From: Deltaproteobacteria bacterium | Lineage (GTDB): Bacteria > Desulfobacterota > Desulfobulbia > Desulfobulbales > Desulfobulbaceae | DNA length: 64,000 bases | NCBI GenBank assembly: GCA_024280455.1 | Contig: JAJRQC010000028.1 | Span: forward strand, 1 to 64,000 | Direction: 5' to 3' | Shown here: one piece after another, positions 1 through 8,312 of the stretch | How positions within the stretch are numbered: position 1 is the first letter of the stretch | Layout of the letters: each line of letters starts with the position of its first letter | Notes under the pieces: generated by a model | Seen by the model: only the letters and a program-made list of their open reading frames with translations | Told to the model about the DNA's origin: nothing | Database searches by the model: none | Position numbers and translations under genes: made by a program

Positions 1-23
1 AGCCTGAGAAAAGGAGAGGAAAC

Positions 24-389
24 ATGACAGACATACTACTCGCCCGCGATGCGGTCGAGTATCCATTATTGGCTGCTGCCGCAGCCAATAATGGATACCT
101 GCGCCAACTTTACCAAATAACTACCCATATTTTCGGATAAAGGACAAAAACGTGGTCTGACCTATGATAGCCTGATGGCCTTTGAAAAATATATTAACAA
201 ACAGCTGAAAAGCAAATACATGCAGGTGAAGGTGGTGATTATTCCGACCTCCCGCAAGCATTTGCTCGAAGATCTCAATATGTCGGAAATATCTATAAGT
301 ATTACGTGGCCTATAAATATATTGTCAAACAGGAACAGGTGAAAGAAGTGGGCAAGAATATCCTGCAGCAGCATTACATGAGCCTTTGA
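24..389 (+). pseudogene. Decayed MltF-type lytic transglycosylase remnant
   Basis: No single frame is open across this stretch, but two frames carry recognisable pieces. From about 127 to 281 one frame reads like the start of the solute-binding domain of MltF-family membrane-bound lytic transglycosylases (GQKRGLTYDSLMAFEKYIN, then VVIIPTSRKHLLEDLN). From 279 to 389 another frame reads like the extreme C-terminus of the same family (VGNIYKYYVAYKYIVKQEQ), ending in TGA. The catalytic transglycosylase domain that should lie between them is missing, so I infer an internal deletion of several hundred codons plus a frame change. A 38-codon frame with a good ribosome-binding site (AGGAGAGG, ATG at 24) leads in and stops at 140. 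Family assignment rests on motif memory only. Confidence 0.5.
60..97. repeat. Perfect 17-bp inverted repeat, 4-nt loop
   Basis: Positions 60–76 and 81–97 are exact reverse complements around a TGCC loop. The hairpin lies inside the short leading frame of the MltF remnant and has no T-tract, so it does not look like a terminator. It may mark an insertion or rearrangement point in the decayed gene. Confidence 0.85.
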
Positions 390-401
390 TGGAGTGCAGT
401 G

Positions 402-1601
402 ATGAATGCCGATGATCGCAGTATCCTTTCGGTCACCTGTTACGGCCATTTTTTATCCCATTTCAACATGCTGGTCTTCCCGGCCATCCTGCTGCCGCTT
501 TCCGCAAGGTTGGGAATGGAGATGGCGGATACCCTGGAACTCGCCTTTTACATGTACCTGCTCATGGGTATTTCAGCCCTTCCCTGGGGGTACCTGGCCG
601 ACAAGGTCGGAGCCAGGCCTCTGCTGGCTCTATTTTACGCGGGCGCCGGCCTCTGCGGGTTTGGTGCGGCTTTTTTTATTGATTCTCCCGGTGCATTGAA
701 ATGGGCCCTGGCCGGTATCGGTCTGTTTTCGGGTATTTATCACCCGGCAGGACTTGGCTGGATAGCCTGTTGTGTCTCAAAAACTTCAACCGGAATGGCC
801 TATAACGGGATGTTCGGTAATCTCGGCCTGGCTCTCGGCCCTGTACTCGCCGGCCTGGCCAATTATTTCTGGGGTCCCCAGGCCGTTTATATCGGTCTGG
901 GCCTGCTCAACCTTTTCGGACTTTTCCTGCTGTTGAAAGTCAACAGTCATACGATTTATAAAGAAGTACAGGCTGGGGAGGGGAAAGAAGATTTAGCCTC
1001 CTGGAGCAGTTTTGGTATCCTGCTGGTTGCAATGATGCTCGGAGGCATTGTCTACCGCGGGGCGACAGTGACCCTGCCGGCTCTCTTTGAAATCAACGGA
1101 ACCGGCGTGTATGCGTCGTTCAACAGCCTGTTTAAGGGAAATCTTTCCGGAAACGTTGTCGCGGCCGGTATCACCTCCTGTCTGTACCTTGTCGGTATGC
1201 TGGGGCAATATGCCGGTGGCAGGGCAGGAGAGCGGTTCGATCTGCGCTGGAGTTACCTGGTCTTTCATGTACTGACTATACCTGCGGCGTTGCTCATCGG
1301 GTTGGTGACTGATATTCCATTGATGCTGCTCGCTACCTTTCATTCTTTTTTCCTGCTCGGCATGCAGCCCATAGAAAATACACTGGTAGCCCGTTTAACA
1401 CCATCAGGTATGCATGGTTCTGCTTACGGCATGAAATTTGTATTAACCTTTGGAGTCGGTGCAGTGGCCGTACAGATTGTTCGGCTGGTTGAACAGAAAT
1501 TTGGCCTTTCTTCTGTTTTTCCGGTTCTCGGGTTGGTTTCAATCGGGCTGGTACTGGTTATTGCGATTTTAATCAAAAAGGTGCCACCATTACGTTCATG
1601 A
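402..1601 (+). CDS. MFS transporter
   Basis: A 399-residue, highly hydrophobic protein with about twelve predicted membrane segments, as in the major facilitator superfamily. The loop between helices 2 and 3 carries a typical MFS motif A (GYLADKVGARPLL, about residues 65–77). The first helix, GHFLSHFNMLVFPAILLPL, resembles fosmidomycin-resistance-type exporters, but the substrate cannot be told from sequence. A GTG lies directly before the ATG at 402; I chose the ATG because GGAG at 391 is suitably spaced. It stands alone, about 140 bp before mlaA, and shows no sign of damage although the gene before it is decayed. Confidence 0.85.
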   Translation: MNADDRSILSVTCYGHFLSHFNMLVFPAILLPLSARLGMEMADTLELAFYMYLLMGISALPWGYLADKVGARPLLALFYAGAGLCGFGAAFFIDSPGALKWALAGIGLFSGIYHPAGLGWIACCVSKTSTGMAYNGMFGNLGLALGPVLAGLANYFWGPQAVYIGLGLLNLFGLFLLLKVNSHTIYKEVQAGEGKEDLASWSSFGILLVAMMLGGIVYRGATVTLPALFEINGTGVYASFNSLFKGNLSGNVVAAGITSCLYLVGMLGQYAGGRAGERFDLRWSYLVFHVLTIPAALLIGLVTDIPLMLLATFHSFFLLGMQPIENTLVARLTPSGMHGSAYGMKFVLTFGVGAVAVQIVRLVEQKFGLSSVFPVLGLVSIGLVLVIAILIKKVPPLRS

Positions 1602-1737
1602 TCGGGAAATATCATTTTTGTCGAGCCCGGGATAATTGGCTGGTGATTGGAATATGTTGGTTTACAATCCTCTGGTTATGGATTAGCATTCCTGTTAAAA
1701 AATTTTTGAAATTTCACCAAATAGACGTTATTTTTCC

Positions 1738-2511
1738 ATGAGACATTATAGTCGAAGTATATCCTTATTTTTCGTCGTTTGTGGATTGCTCTTCACTCTT
1801 GCTCAGCCCTGTTTTTCGGCTGATGGAGATGCAGTTGACTTTCTAAGTGATGATTTCTATGAAGACGAAACTGCATCCATTGAAACAGACGACCCGCTTG
1901 AATCCTTTAACCGGGCAATGTTTCAATTAAACGACACCACCTATACCTATGTTTTTAATCCGGTTGCTGAAGGATACAGCAAAGTCGTTCCCCCTGATAT
2001 CCGTGGAGTGGTCTGGAATTTTTTCAGGAATCTAGAAGAGCCGGTTCGTTTTATCAACTGCCTGCTCCAAGGACGTATTTCCGACGCCGGCACGGTGTTT
2101 GTTCGCTTTCTCATAAATACCACCGGCGGTGTTGCCGGGCTTGGTAATCCTGCCGGGCGGGAATTCGGGTTTAAACGGGTCGAGGCCACCCTTGGCGAGA
2201 CCATGGCAACCTGGGGTATCGGTGATGGCTTATATCTGGTTGTCCCCTTTTACGGCCCCTCCACCTTGCGTGATTTTACCGGTACTGTTATTGACGGTTT
2301 TGGTATGACACCCTATTATACGTTCACCGATGATCTTGGCGTTATGGCCGGTATATATCTTGGTAAGGAAACCAATAAACTCTCCATGAGTCTGGGTGAG
2401 TATGAGGAGTTCAAAAAACTAAGTTTTGATCCCTATGTAGCCTTGAGAAACGGGTATTTTCAGTACCGTAAAAAATTACGTGACCATTCGGTTCCCAATG
2501 ACGGTGAATAG
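1738..2511 (+). CDS. mlaA: MlaA/VacJ outer-membrane lipid-asymmetry protein
   Basis: MlaA removes misplaced phospholipid from the outer leaflet of the outer membrane and passes it to periplasmic MlaC. The 257-residue product starts with a hydrophobic signal segment. It then has the family core: DDPLESFNRAMFQLND (about residues 51–66), a VVPPDIRGVVWNFFRNLEEP block, GFKRVEATLGETMATWGIGDG and YLVVPFYGPSTLRDFTG. The signal region ends LAQPCFSADG, which is not a clean lipobox, so lipidation is uncertain. No strong ribosome-binding site is visible before the ATG. mlaC follows after 34 bp, supporting an operon; the MlaFED permease genes are not in this window. Confidence 0.93.
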   Translation: MRHYSRSISLFFVVCGLLFTLAQPCFSADGDAVDFLSDDFYEDETASIETDDPLESFNRAMFQLNDTTYTYVFNPVAEGYSKVVPPDIRGVVWNFFRNLEEPVRFINCLLQGRISDAGTVFVRFLINTTGGVAGLGNPAGREFGFKRVEATLGETMATWGIGDGLYLVVPFYGPSTLRDFTGTVIDGFGMTPYYTFTDDLGVMAGIYLGKETNKLSMSLGEYEEFKKLSFDPYVALRNGYFQYRKKLRDHSVPNDGE

Positions 2512-2545
2512 AAACTGTTTTCACAGTCTTTTTTAAGAGATTATT

Positions 2546-3205
2546 ATGAATATAAAAAATACCATTAAAACGCCTTCCACCGTGCTCGGTATGCTGATGA
2601 TTCTCCTTCTGGCGACACCAATTGCCGGTCTGTCTTCAACTGTCCCTGATCCGACACAACAGATGAAGCCCTTTGTCAACAAGATGACCAAAATACTTGC
2701 CGAGGCGGATGTTAAAAATGATAGTCAATGCAGTATCTGTCAACGGCTTATTGATATCTCACGGGAACGTTTTGATTATAATGAAATGTCCAAACGGGTC
2801 CTGGGTAAGGCCTGGCGAAAACTGTCTAAAGAAGAAAAAGAGAACTTTGTTGACCTGTTTACCGAACTGTTGCAGTATGCCTACGTCGGTAAGATTCAAA
2901 ATTATGCCGGTCAATCCATTGAATTCACAGGCCAGCGCATCAAGGGCAAAAGAGCTGAGGTTAAAACCGAACTCGTTGACAACAATAAAACCATTCCTGT
3001 CTCCTATATCATGCTGCTTGAAGGAGACCAGTGGATGGTCTATGATGTGGTGGTCGAGGGTGTGAGTCTGATTAGGAACTATATGGAACAGTTCCGCGAG
3101 ATTTTGCGTAAGGAACAGTACAGCGGTCTGGTTAAGCAGATTGAGAAAAAAGTCAAAGAACTCCAGGATGAACGGGCGCAACGTATTGCCAAGCAACAGC
3201 AATAA
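2546..3205 (+). CDS. mlaC: MlaC-type periplasmic phospholipid-binding protein
   Basis: MlaC (Ttg2D, toluene-tolerance family) shuttles phospholipid between MlaA and the inner-membrane Mla complex. The 219-residue product has a signal peptide (hydrophobic about residues 14–30) and the family's central blocks: RFDYNEMSKRVLGKAWRKLS, FVDLFTELLQYAYVGKIQNY, and WMVYDVVVEGVSLIRNYMEQF near the end, before a charged tail. A Cys-X2-Cys pair (CSIC) near residue 64 is unusual for MlaC and could form a disulfide. It sits 34 bp after mlaA and 22 bp before ispA, so co-transcription of all three is likely. Confidence 0.93.
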   Translation: MNIKNTIKTPSTVLGMLMILLLATPIAGLSSTVPDPTQQMKPFVNKMTKILAEADVKNDSQCSICQRLIDISRERFDYNEMSKRVLGKAWRKLSKEEKENFVDLFTELLQYAYVGKIQNYAGQSIEFTGQRIKGKRAEVKTELVDNNKTIPVSYIMLLEGDQWMVYDVVVEGVSLIRNYMEQFREILRKEQYSGLVKQIEKKVKELQDERAQRIAKQQQ

Positions 3206-3227
3206 TCAGGCTCAATTCCAATAAATC

Positions 3228-4127
3228 ATGTTTGATATTCAGCACTATCTGGCCAAAAAACGAAAAAGATTTGAACAAGAACTTGACACTTTGATGCTGT
3301 CGGCCGACGGCGACTTTGCAGACCATGTTGCGGCCATGCGGTACAGTCTTTTTATCGGCGGTAAGAGGGTCCGACCGATTCTCTGTCTGGCCGCAGGAGA
3401 ATGTATCAGCCCGGATCCTGCTCTTGAAGAACGCCTGCTGCCTGTCGGCTGTGCCCTTGAATGTATCCATACGTATTCTCTTATTCATGATGACCTTCCA
3501 GCCATGGATAATGATGACCTCCGGCGCGGGCACCCCACCAACCATAAGAAGTTCGGCGAGGCCGGGGCTATCCTCGCCGGTGACGGGTTGTTGACCTTTG
3601 CCTTTGACCTGCTCTCCGATCCTCGTTTTACCGGACTTTCCGATGCGTCAAGACTGCAGATCATTCATACCATTGCCGGGGCTGCAGGTTCGCTGGGCAT
3701 GGTCGGCGGGCAGGCGCTGGATATGAAGAGTGAGGGCCGGAAAATTAGTTTTGAGGATCTGCAAACCATCCATCGAAGCAAGACCGGGGCCCTGATAACA
3801 GCCTCTATTCTTTCCGGAGCCATCGGTGCCGGCGGCTCACGGAGTCAGCTTGATGCCCTGCGGGTCTATGGGGATAATGTCGGTCTGGCCTTTCAGATTG
3901 TCGATGACCTGCTTGATGTTACCTCCACAACTGAAGAGCTTGGTAAGACCGCCGGCAGTGACGTCGAGCATGACAAGGTCACATATCCGGCCTTTTTCGG
4001 TATTGAGAAAACACGGCAAATGGCTGGTCAGGCTGTGCAGGCAAGTCTGGATGCTCTGTCGGACTTTACGGACAGGGCGGGCCCTCTTCGTTCCCTTGCG
4101 CAGTATATAGTTGATCGCACAAAATAA
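3228..4127 (+). CDS. ispA: Farnesyl/geranyl diphosphate synthase (polyprenyl synthetase)
   Basis: A 299-residue trans-prenyltransferase that chains isopentenyl diphosphate onto allylic diphosphates to give C15–C20 precursors of quinones and undecaprenyl carriers. The first aspartate-rich motif is DDLPAMDNDDLRRG (about residues 88–101), with the two-residue spacer typical of bacterial IspA enzymes. The second is VDDLLDVTSTTEELGK. GGKRVRPIL (about 43–51) and the MVGGQALDM block are also present. Length is normal. It follows mlaC by 22 bp; dxs, often next to ispA in relatives, is not adjacent here. Confidence 0.93.
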   Translation: MFDIQHYLAKKRKRFEQELDTLMLSADGDFADHVAAMRYSLFIGGKRVRPILCLAAGECISPDPALEERLLPVGCALECIHTYSLIHDDLPAMDNDDLRRGHPTNHKKFGEAGAILAGDGLLTFAFDLLSDPRFTGLSDASRLQIIHTIAGAAGSLGMVGGQALDMKSEGRKISFEDLQTIHRSKTGALITASILSGAIGAGGSRSQLDALRVYGDNVGLAFQIVDDLLDVTSTTEELGKTAGSDVEHDKVTYPAFFGIEKTRQMAGQAVQASLDALSDFTDRAGPLRSLAQYIVDRTK

Positions 4128-4357
4128 AGTTACGGTAAGCGATCACAGCACCGCATATTCACACGGTCTTCCCTGGCCCCATAGAGGGGCTATCGCGGAG
4201 TCTGCACTTACCTGCGAACAGAGAAGCCTGCACAATCTGCACCACCTGAGATCGATTACATGCCGAGTATAACCTGTCGCTGTGTTACTTGCCCTGTGAT
4301 GGCTTACAAGGTAAGGTGTATTTGTCGGACGTTACCCAAAGACGTGGAGATGGAGAC

Positions 4358-5032
4358 ATGAAGGTCGGGTATTATCATTCCTGGAGTTTCCATAATCTTC
4401 TTGTCTGGCTGTTGTTATATATTCTTGTCGGCCCCATTTTAGCAAAACTGCCTGCGGCTAAGATTCTGGTCAGTCTGCTGATGAGTGCAACACTGTTCTC
4501 TGCGGTGTACGTCATAAACCGGCAAAGTAGAATGTTTATCGGTACCATCATTCTGATGGGGGTGACTCTTATCCTCTTCTGGGGCGATGTCTTTAACCTG
4601 TTCTCGTTTACCGGAATGGCCAGTTCCGGGATTCTCTGCCTCTATCTCGGCCTCCTTTCATTCTCCATAGGCCGAATACTGTTTTCCGCCCGAACTATAA
4701 CACCGGCTCTTATTTCCGGGGCACTCTGTCTCTATCTGATTTTTGGTATGTTCTGGGGCAGTCTCTACTTCCTCCTGGAACTGTTGCAACCCGGTTCCTT
4801 TGTCGGGGACCTGCTTTCCAATCCTGAAAAGTATTCCGATCTTCTTCATTATTTTCAATATTTCAGTTTTGTCACCCTGACTACGCTCGGGTATGGCGAT
4901 ATTTTACCGCAGACCGAAATTGCCACAGCCTTCTGTCAGGTAGAGGCGATTATCGGTCAGTTTTTCATGGCGGTACTGGTCGCACGGTTTGTCGGTATCC
5001 ACATTGCGCAGGAATTCAGTACCCAAAAGTGA
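4358..5032 (+). CDS. Two-pore-loop-type potassium channel family protein
   Basis: A 224-residue membrane protein with five or six hydrophobic segments followed by a pore loop containing TLTTLGYGDILP, the potassium selectivity filter signature (GYGD), and a final inner helix. This matches the Ion_trans_2 fold. No RCK or cyclic-nucleotide domain follows, so it is a bare pore. The reading frame is open further upstream, but I chose the ATG at 4358, with GGAGA six bases before it. The roughly 230 bp before it hold no gene; they include a fragment resembling the end of the inverted-repeat element at 18127. Confidence 0.85.
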   Translation: MKVGYYHSWSFHNLLVWLLLYILVGPILAKLPAAKILVSLLMSATLFSAVYVINRQSRMFIGTIILMGVTLILFWGDVFNLFSFTGMASSGILCLYLGLLSFSIGRILFSARTITPALISGALCLYLIFGMFWGSLYFLLELLQPGSFVGDLLSNPEKYSDLLHYFQYFSFVTLTTLGYGDILPQTEIATAFCQVEAIIGQFFMAVLVARFVGIHIAQEFSTQK

Positions 5033-5090
5033 AAGGTGTTCAATCTTTTTATGGAGTATTTTTATTTTGAAATCAATGCATCTGGTTCTT

Positions 5091-5206
5091 GTATAACCTG
5101 TCCGCCGCCGGTTTCGTGGCTTCTCGGAGTCTCACGAGTTCGCTTGTCATGTGGACATTGCCACATCACTACCGGAAGTCTTCGCTATCTACGACACCGA
5201 CAAATA
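5091..5206. repeat. Dispersed intergenic repeat, copy C (variant)
   Basis: This stretch before the pyruvate kinase gene shares the TATAACCT…CCGCCG.CGGT…GTGGCTT start and the TCTTCGCTATCTACGACACC end with the repeat at 19172–19300. It carries about 45 bp of different sequence in its middle, which itself contains the dyad ATGTGGACATTGCCACAT. A related copy lies at 24825–24937. The gap 5033–5225 holds no other feature I can support. Confidence 0.7.
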
Positions 5207-5225
5207 ACTCAACCGGAACAACATT

Positions 5226-6659
5226 ATGCCGATCCTGCCTGAGAATAAAACAAAACTGGTCTGTACCATCGGCCCTGCCTCTGACTCGCCTGAGATGATC
5301 GAACAGATGGTCGAGGCGGGAATGAACGTGGCCCGGCTCAACTTCTCCCACGGAAATTTTGCCGGTCATGGAGAAGTCATCCGCAGGATTCGGGCCGCTT
5401 CCGACAAGACCGGTAAAAGAGTGGCCATTATGGCCGATCTTCCCGGCCCCAAGATGCGGATCGGCCATTTTGAAGAGGAACCAGTTTATCTGCGCAAGGG
5501 CAAGCAGTTTGTTTTAACAAGTGATGATGTTGCCGGCACCCGTGAACGGGTTTCTATCACCTTGAAAACACTACCCCGGGCCGTGCAGCCCGGAAATATC
5601 CTTTTTCTTTCCGACGGGTTGATTCAGCTTCAGGTTGAGCGGGTAGTGGGAATGGATATTTTTTGTACCATTCTGGTCGGTGGAGAACTTCGTTCCCACA
5701 AGGGTCTGAATATTCCCGGAATTGACCTAGGAGTCAGTGTTTTTACTCCCAGGGATCGACAGTGCATGCAGTTTGCCCTGGAACAGGGGGTTGATGCAGT
5801 CAGCCAGTCGTTTGTCAACTGTGGAACCGATATTGAAGAGGTCCGGCAGGCGGCTCATGAAATGGGGTTTGATCCGTTCATCATTGCCAAAATTGAGCGA
5901 GCCGGTATTATGGATACCATTGATGAAATTTTGACTGCATCCGACGGCATCATGGTCGCCCGCGGCGATCTTGGGGTTGAGATTCCCATCGAACGAATAG
6001 CTGTTGCGCAGAAATTTATAACCCGCAGGGCCAATCTGCAGGCAAAGCCGGTGATCACCGCCACCCAGATGTTGGAATCCATGACCCGTAACCGCAGGCC
6101 TACAAGGGCTGAGGCCACGGACGTTGCAAACGCCATTTTAGACGGTACCGACTGTGTCATGCTTTCCGAAGAATCCGCCATGGGTGAGTATCCTTTGGAA
6201 TCGGTGCAGATGCTGGCAAAGATTGCCGCTGCAACTGAGCCCCATCGTCCGCCTAAACATTTTGAACGGGCCCTGCAGTGTTTGAATTCTCCGCTGCCCA
6301 GAGTTGGGATGGTTGATTCGATTACCCAAAGTGTTGAGTCTATAATGGATGATCTTGAGAGTACTGCGGCAATTCTTGCCCCAACTGCCAGCGGTCATAC
6401 CGCACGCAGCTTGACCAGATTCAGACTGCCGACATGGATTCTGGCCGTCAGCGGGAGTGAGAAAACCTGTCGCGAACTGCTCTTTTCCTATGGCGTACAG
6501 CCAATTTTGGAAAGTGGACATCCCGATGACTGGACAGAATCCGCACGAGATTATGCACGTGAGTTTTCACTTTCAGGAAAATATATGATCCAGACCGAAG
6601 GTCCTTCGCCTGTTCATCCTGCAGCCAATCATAAAATGGAAATTATTCCACTCTCATGA
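5226..6659 (+). CDS. pyk: Pyruvate kinase (divergent type)
   Basis: Converts phosphoenolpyruvate and ADP to pyruvate and ATP. The 477-residue protein shows the TIM-barrel landmarks: KTKLVCTIGPAS, MNVARLNFSHG, IIAKIERAGIMDTIDEIL, GIMVARGDLGVEIP and PVITATQMLESM, followed by a C-terminal domain (about residues 360–477). It differs from common Pyk proteins at the first loop, where ADLPGPKMRIG replaces the usual D-x-KGPEIR, so it belongs to a divergent subgroup. The expected lysine and metal-binding acidic residues are nevertheless present. A glycerate kinase gene starts 40 bp downstream, suggesting joint transcription around glycerate and PEP metabolism. Confidence 0.9.
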   Translation: MPILPENKTKLVCTIGPASDSPEMIEQMVEAGMNVARLNFSHGNFAGHGEVIRRIRAASDKTGKRVAIMADLPGPKMRIGHFEEEPVYLRKGKQFVLTSDDVAGTRERVSITLKTLPRAVQPGNILFLSDGLIQLQVERVVGMDIFCTILVGGELRSHKGLNIPGIDLGVSVFTPRDRQCMQFALEQGVDAVSQSFVNCGTDIEEVRQAAHEMGFDPFIIAKIERAGIMDTIDEILTASDGIMVARGDLGVEIPIERIAVAQKFITRRANLQAKPVITATQMLESMTRNRRPTRAEATDVANAILDGTDCVMLSEESAMGEYPLESVQMLAKIAAATEPHRPPKHFERALQCLNSPLPRVGMVDSITQSVESIMDDLESTAAILAPTASGHTARSLTRFRLPTWILAVSGSEKTCRELLFSYGVQPILESGHPDDWTESARDYAREFSLSGKYMIQTEGPSPVHPAANHKMEIIPLS

Positions 6660-6699
6660 GACGAGTTTTGTGTCTCTTTCATAAAAAATCGGTTGTGGA

Positions 6700-7848
6700 A
6701 TGAAAATAGTTGTAGCGCCAAATGCCTTTAAGGGTTCAATGACTGCCGGCCGTGCCGCGGCCGCAATGGCTGAAGGGATCCGCCGGGTTCTGGCTGATGT
6801 TCAAATTGATCTTGTCCCGGTGGCCGACGGTGGTGATGGTCTGGTTGATGTAGCCCTGAATGCCTTGCAGGGTGAGCGTTGCAAACTCCTTGTTACCGGA
6901 CCTCGGTTTGACCTTGTTGAAGCGGAGTTCTGTCATGTTCCGGAACAATCGTTTGCCGCTCTTGAAATGGCACTGGCATCCGGTCTGGCCCTGCTGCCTG
7001 AAGACATGCGTGATCCAACTCAGACCACGACGCTGGGTACCGGTGAGCTGATTCTGGCCGCCCTTGATCTTGGTGTGAAAAAGATCGGAGTCGGCATCGG
7101 CGGCAGTGCAACTTGTGACGGTGGTATCGGCATGGCGACTGCCCTCGGTGTCCGTTTTCTTGATGACGCCGGACGTCCTGTTTCCCCTGTGGGTGGTGCA
7201 TTACAGGATATTGCCCATGTTGATCTATCCGGTCTGGATCCCAGGATTGGCGATACTCATATTGAGGCGGTTTGTGATGTGGAAAACTCCCTGCTGGGAG
7301 AGCAGGGTGCTGCCCGGGTGTACGGGCCGCAGAAAGGAGCTGATCCCGGACAGGTTGAACAACTGGAATCCGGGCTGAAAAATCTGGCCCGGGTGATTAA
7401 GGCCGATCTCGGTCAGGATGTCTGTGAGCTTCCCGGTGCTGGTGCTGCCGGGGGACTTGGTGCCGGTCTCCATGCCTTCCTCGGCGCTGCCCTTCGTCCC
7501 GGGGTGGATGTCGTTCTCGATCTGGTGGGCCTGGACGAAAAACTTGAAGGAGCTGATCTTGTTTTAACCGGTGAAGGACAGGTCGATTTTCAGACGGCTT
7601 TTGGTAAGGCCCCGGCCGGAGTAGCAATGCGGGCGAAAAAACAAAAAATACCCTGCATAGTTGTGGCCGGATCCGTGGGAGAGAATCTTGGAGATTTACA
7701 CAAACAGGGAGTGGATGCGGTTTTCAGTCTCTGCTCCGGGCCGATGTCGTTACAGGAGGCCATGCAACAGGCCGAAATTTCTATTACACGAGTAACGGAA
7801 CAGGTGCTTCGCTGTTTTCTGACTGGTCAACGAGCCATCACCTCTTAA
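6700..7848 (+). CDS. Glycerate kinase, GarK/GlxK family
   Basis: Phosphorylates D-glycerate, probably to 2-phosphoglycerate as known for this family. The 382-residue protein has the family opening MKIVVAPNAFKGSMTA, then PVADGGDGLVD (about residues 43–53), GVGIGGSATCDGGIGMATAL (about 130–149) and LVLTGEGQVDFQTAFGKAP. 2-Phosphoglycerate feeds enolase and then pyruvate kinase, whose gene lies just upstream, so the pair makes a sensible route from glycerate to pyruvate. Which of garK or glxK it matches cannot be judged here. A hairpin with a T-rich tail follows at 7941. Confidence 0.92.
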   Translation: MKIVVAPNAFKGSMTAGRAAAAMAEGIRRVLADVQIDLVPVADGGDGLVDVALNALQGERCKLLVTGPRFDLVEAEFCHVPEQSFAALEMALASGLALLPEDMRDPTQTTTLGTGELILAALDLGVKKIGVGIGGSATCDGGIGMATALGVRFLDDAGRPVSPVGGALQDIAHVDLSGLDPRIGDTHIEAVCDVENSLLGEQGAARVYGPQKGADPGQVEQLESGLKNLARVIKADLGQDVCELPGAGAAGGLGAGLHAFLGAALRPGVDVVLDLVGLDEKLEGADLVLTGEGQVDFQTAFGKAPAGVAMRAKKQKIPCIVVAGSVGENLGDLHKQGVDAVFSLCSGPMSLQEAMQQAEISITRVTEQVLRCFLTGQRAITS

Positions 7849-7940
7849 TTTCGCTGAGGTTATCATCTTTATTAAGGGTTTCTTTTATTGGGAGTGATTG
7901 GAGAAACGGGATTGTTCCGCCGGAATTTCAGTATAGGATA

Positions 7941-7985
7941 ACGGGGAGTTAAGTGATTTCCTTAACTCCTCGTTTCTGTTGTTTG
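7941..7985. terminator. Bidirectional stem-loop terminator
   Basis: A 13-bp stem (7941–7953 with 7961–7973, one G·U pair) and 7-nt loop, followed by a T-rich stretch. It sits between the glycerate kinase gene and the oppositely oriented metal operon, where convergent transcripts must end. Confidence 0.75.
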
Positions 7986-8041
7986 CACATATTTCGCAAA
8001 CTCTTTGGCCTGATTTTTCTTTTCCAGGGCCAGTCTGCCGC

Positions 8042-8311
8042 TTAACCGGAAATGGGCTGTCCCAGCCCCGCATTTCGCAGGGTTGTCTCATCCGGGCCTC
8101 GGCCGGTACAGCATCCGGCAAGTTTCCCGTTGATCGCTACTGCCGGGACAGAGCGGACATTGAGCTCCCTTGCCCTGGTCGCTCCCCTGATGTCTTTCAT
8201 GTCGACAATCTCGACTTCACATGAAGGACAGGCCAGGCCTTTTACCCTTGCCACTGTTTCTTCACAGAGCGGACAACCTGCACTGAAAACTTCGATTTTC
8301 CTGGTGTTCAT
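8042..8311 (-). CDS. Small cysteine-rich thioredoxin/glutaredoxin-like protein
   Basis: An 89-residue protein with a thioredoxin-like pattern: strand KIEVFSAGCPLCEETV with a CPLC motif at about residues 11–14, a second CPSC pair near 26–29, the cis-proline region VRSVPAVAINGKL, and a further CC near residue 69. The start at 8311 is supported by GAGG about nine bases upstream. The gene follows the MerC-like gene with a one-base gap, so they are probably translationally linked. Family knowledge suggests thiol–disulfide exchange. With a metal transporter and a MerR regulator it may reduce or receive a thiophilic metal, which is inference. Six cysteines in 89 residues could also bind metal directly. 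Confidence 0.85.
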   Translation of the reverse strand: MNTRKIEVFSAGCPLCEETVARVKGLACPSCEVEIVDMKDIRGATRARELNVRSVPAVAINGKLAGCCTGRGPDETTLRNAGLGQPISG

Positions 8312-8312
8312 A

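Noticed and set aside
24-140. Independent 38-residue small protein
   Set aside because: It has a fair ribosome-binding site, but it runs through the perfect hairpin and leads into the decayed MltF remnant, so it is better read as part of that pseudogene.
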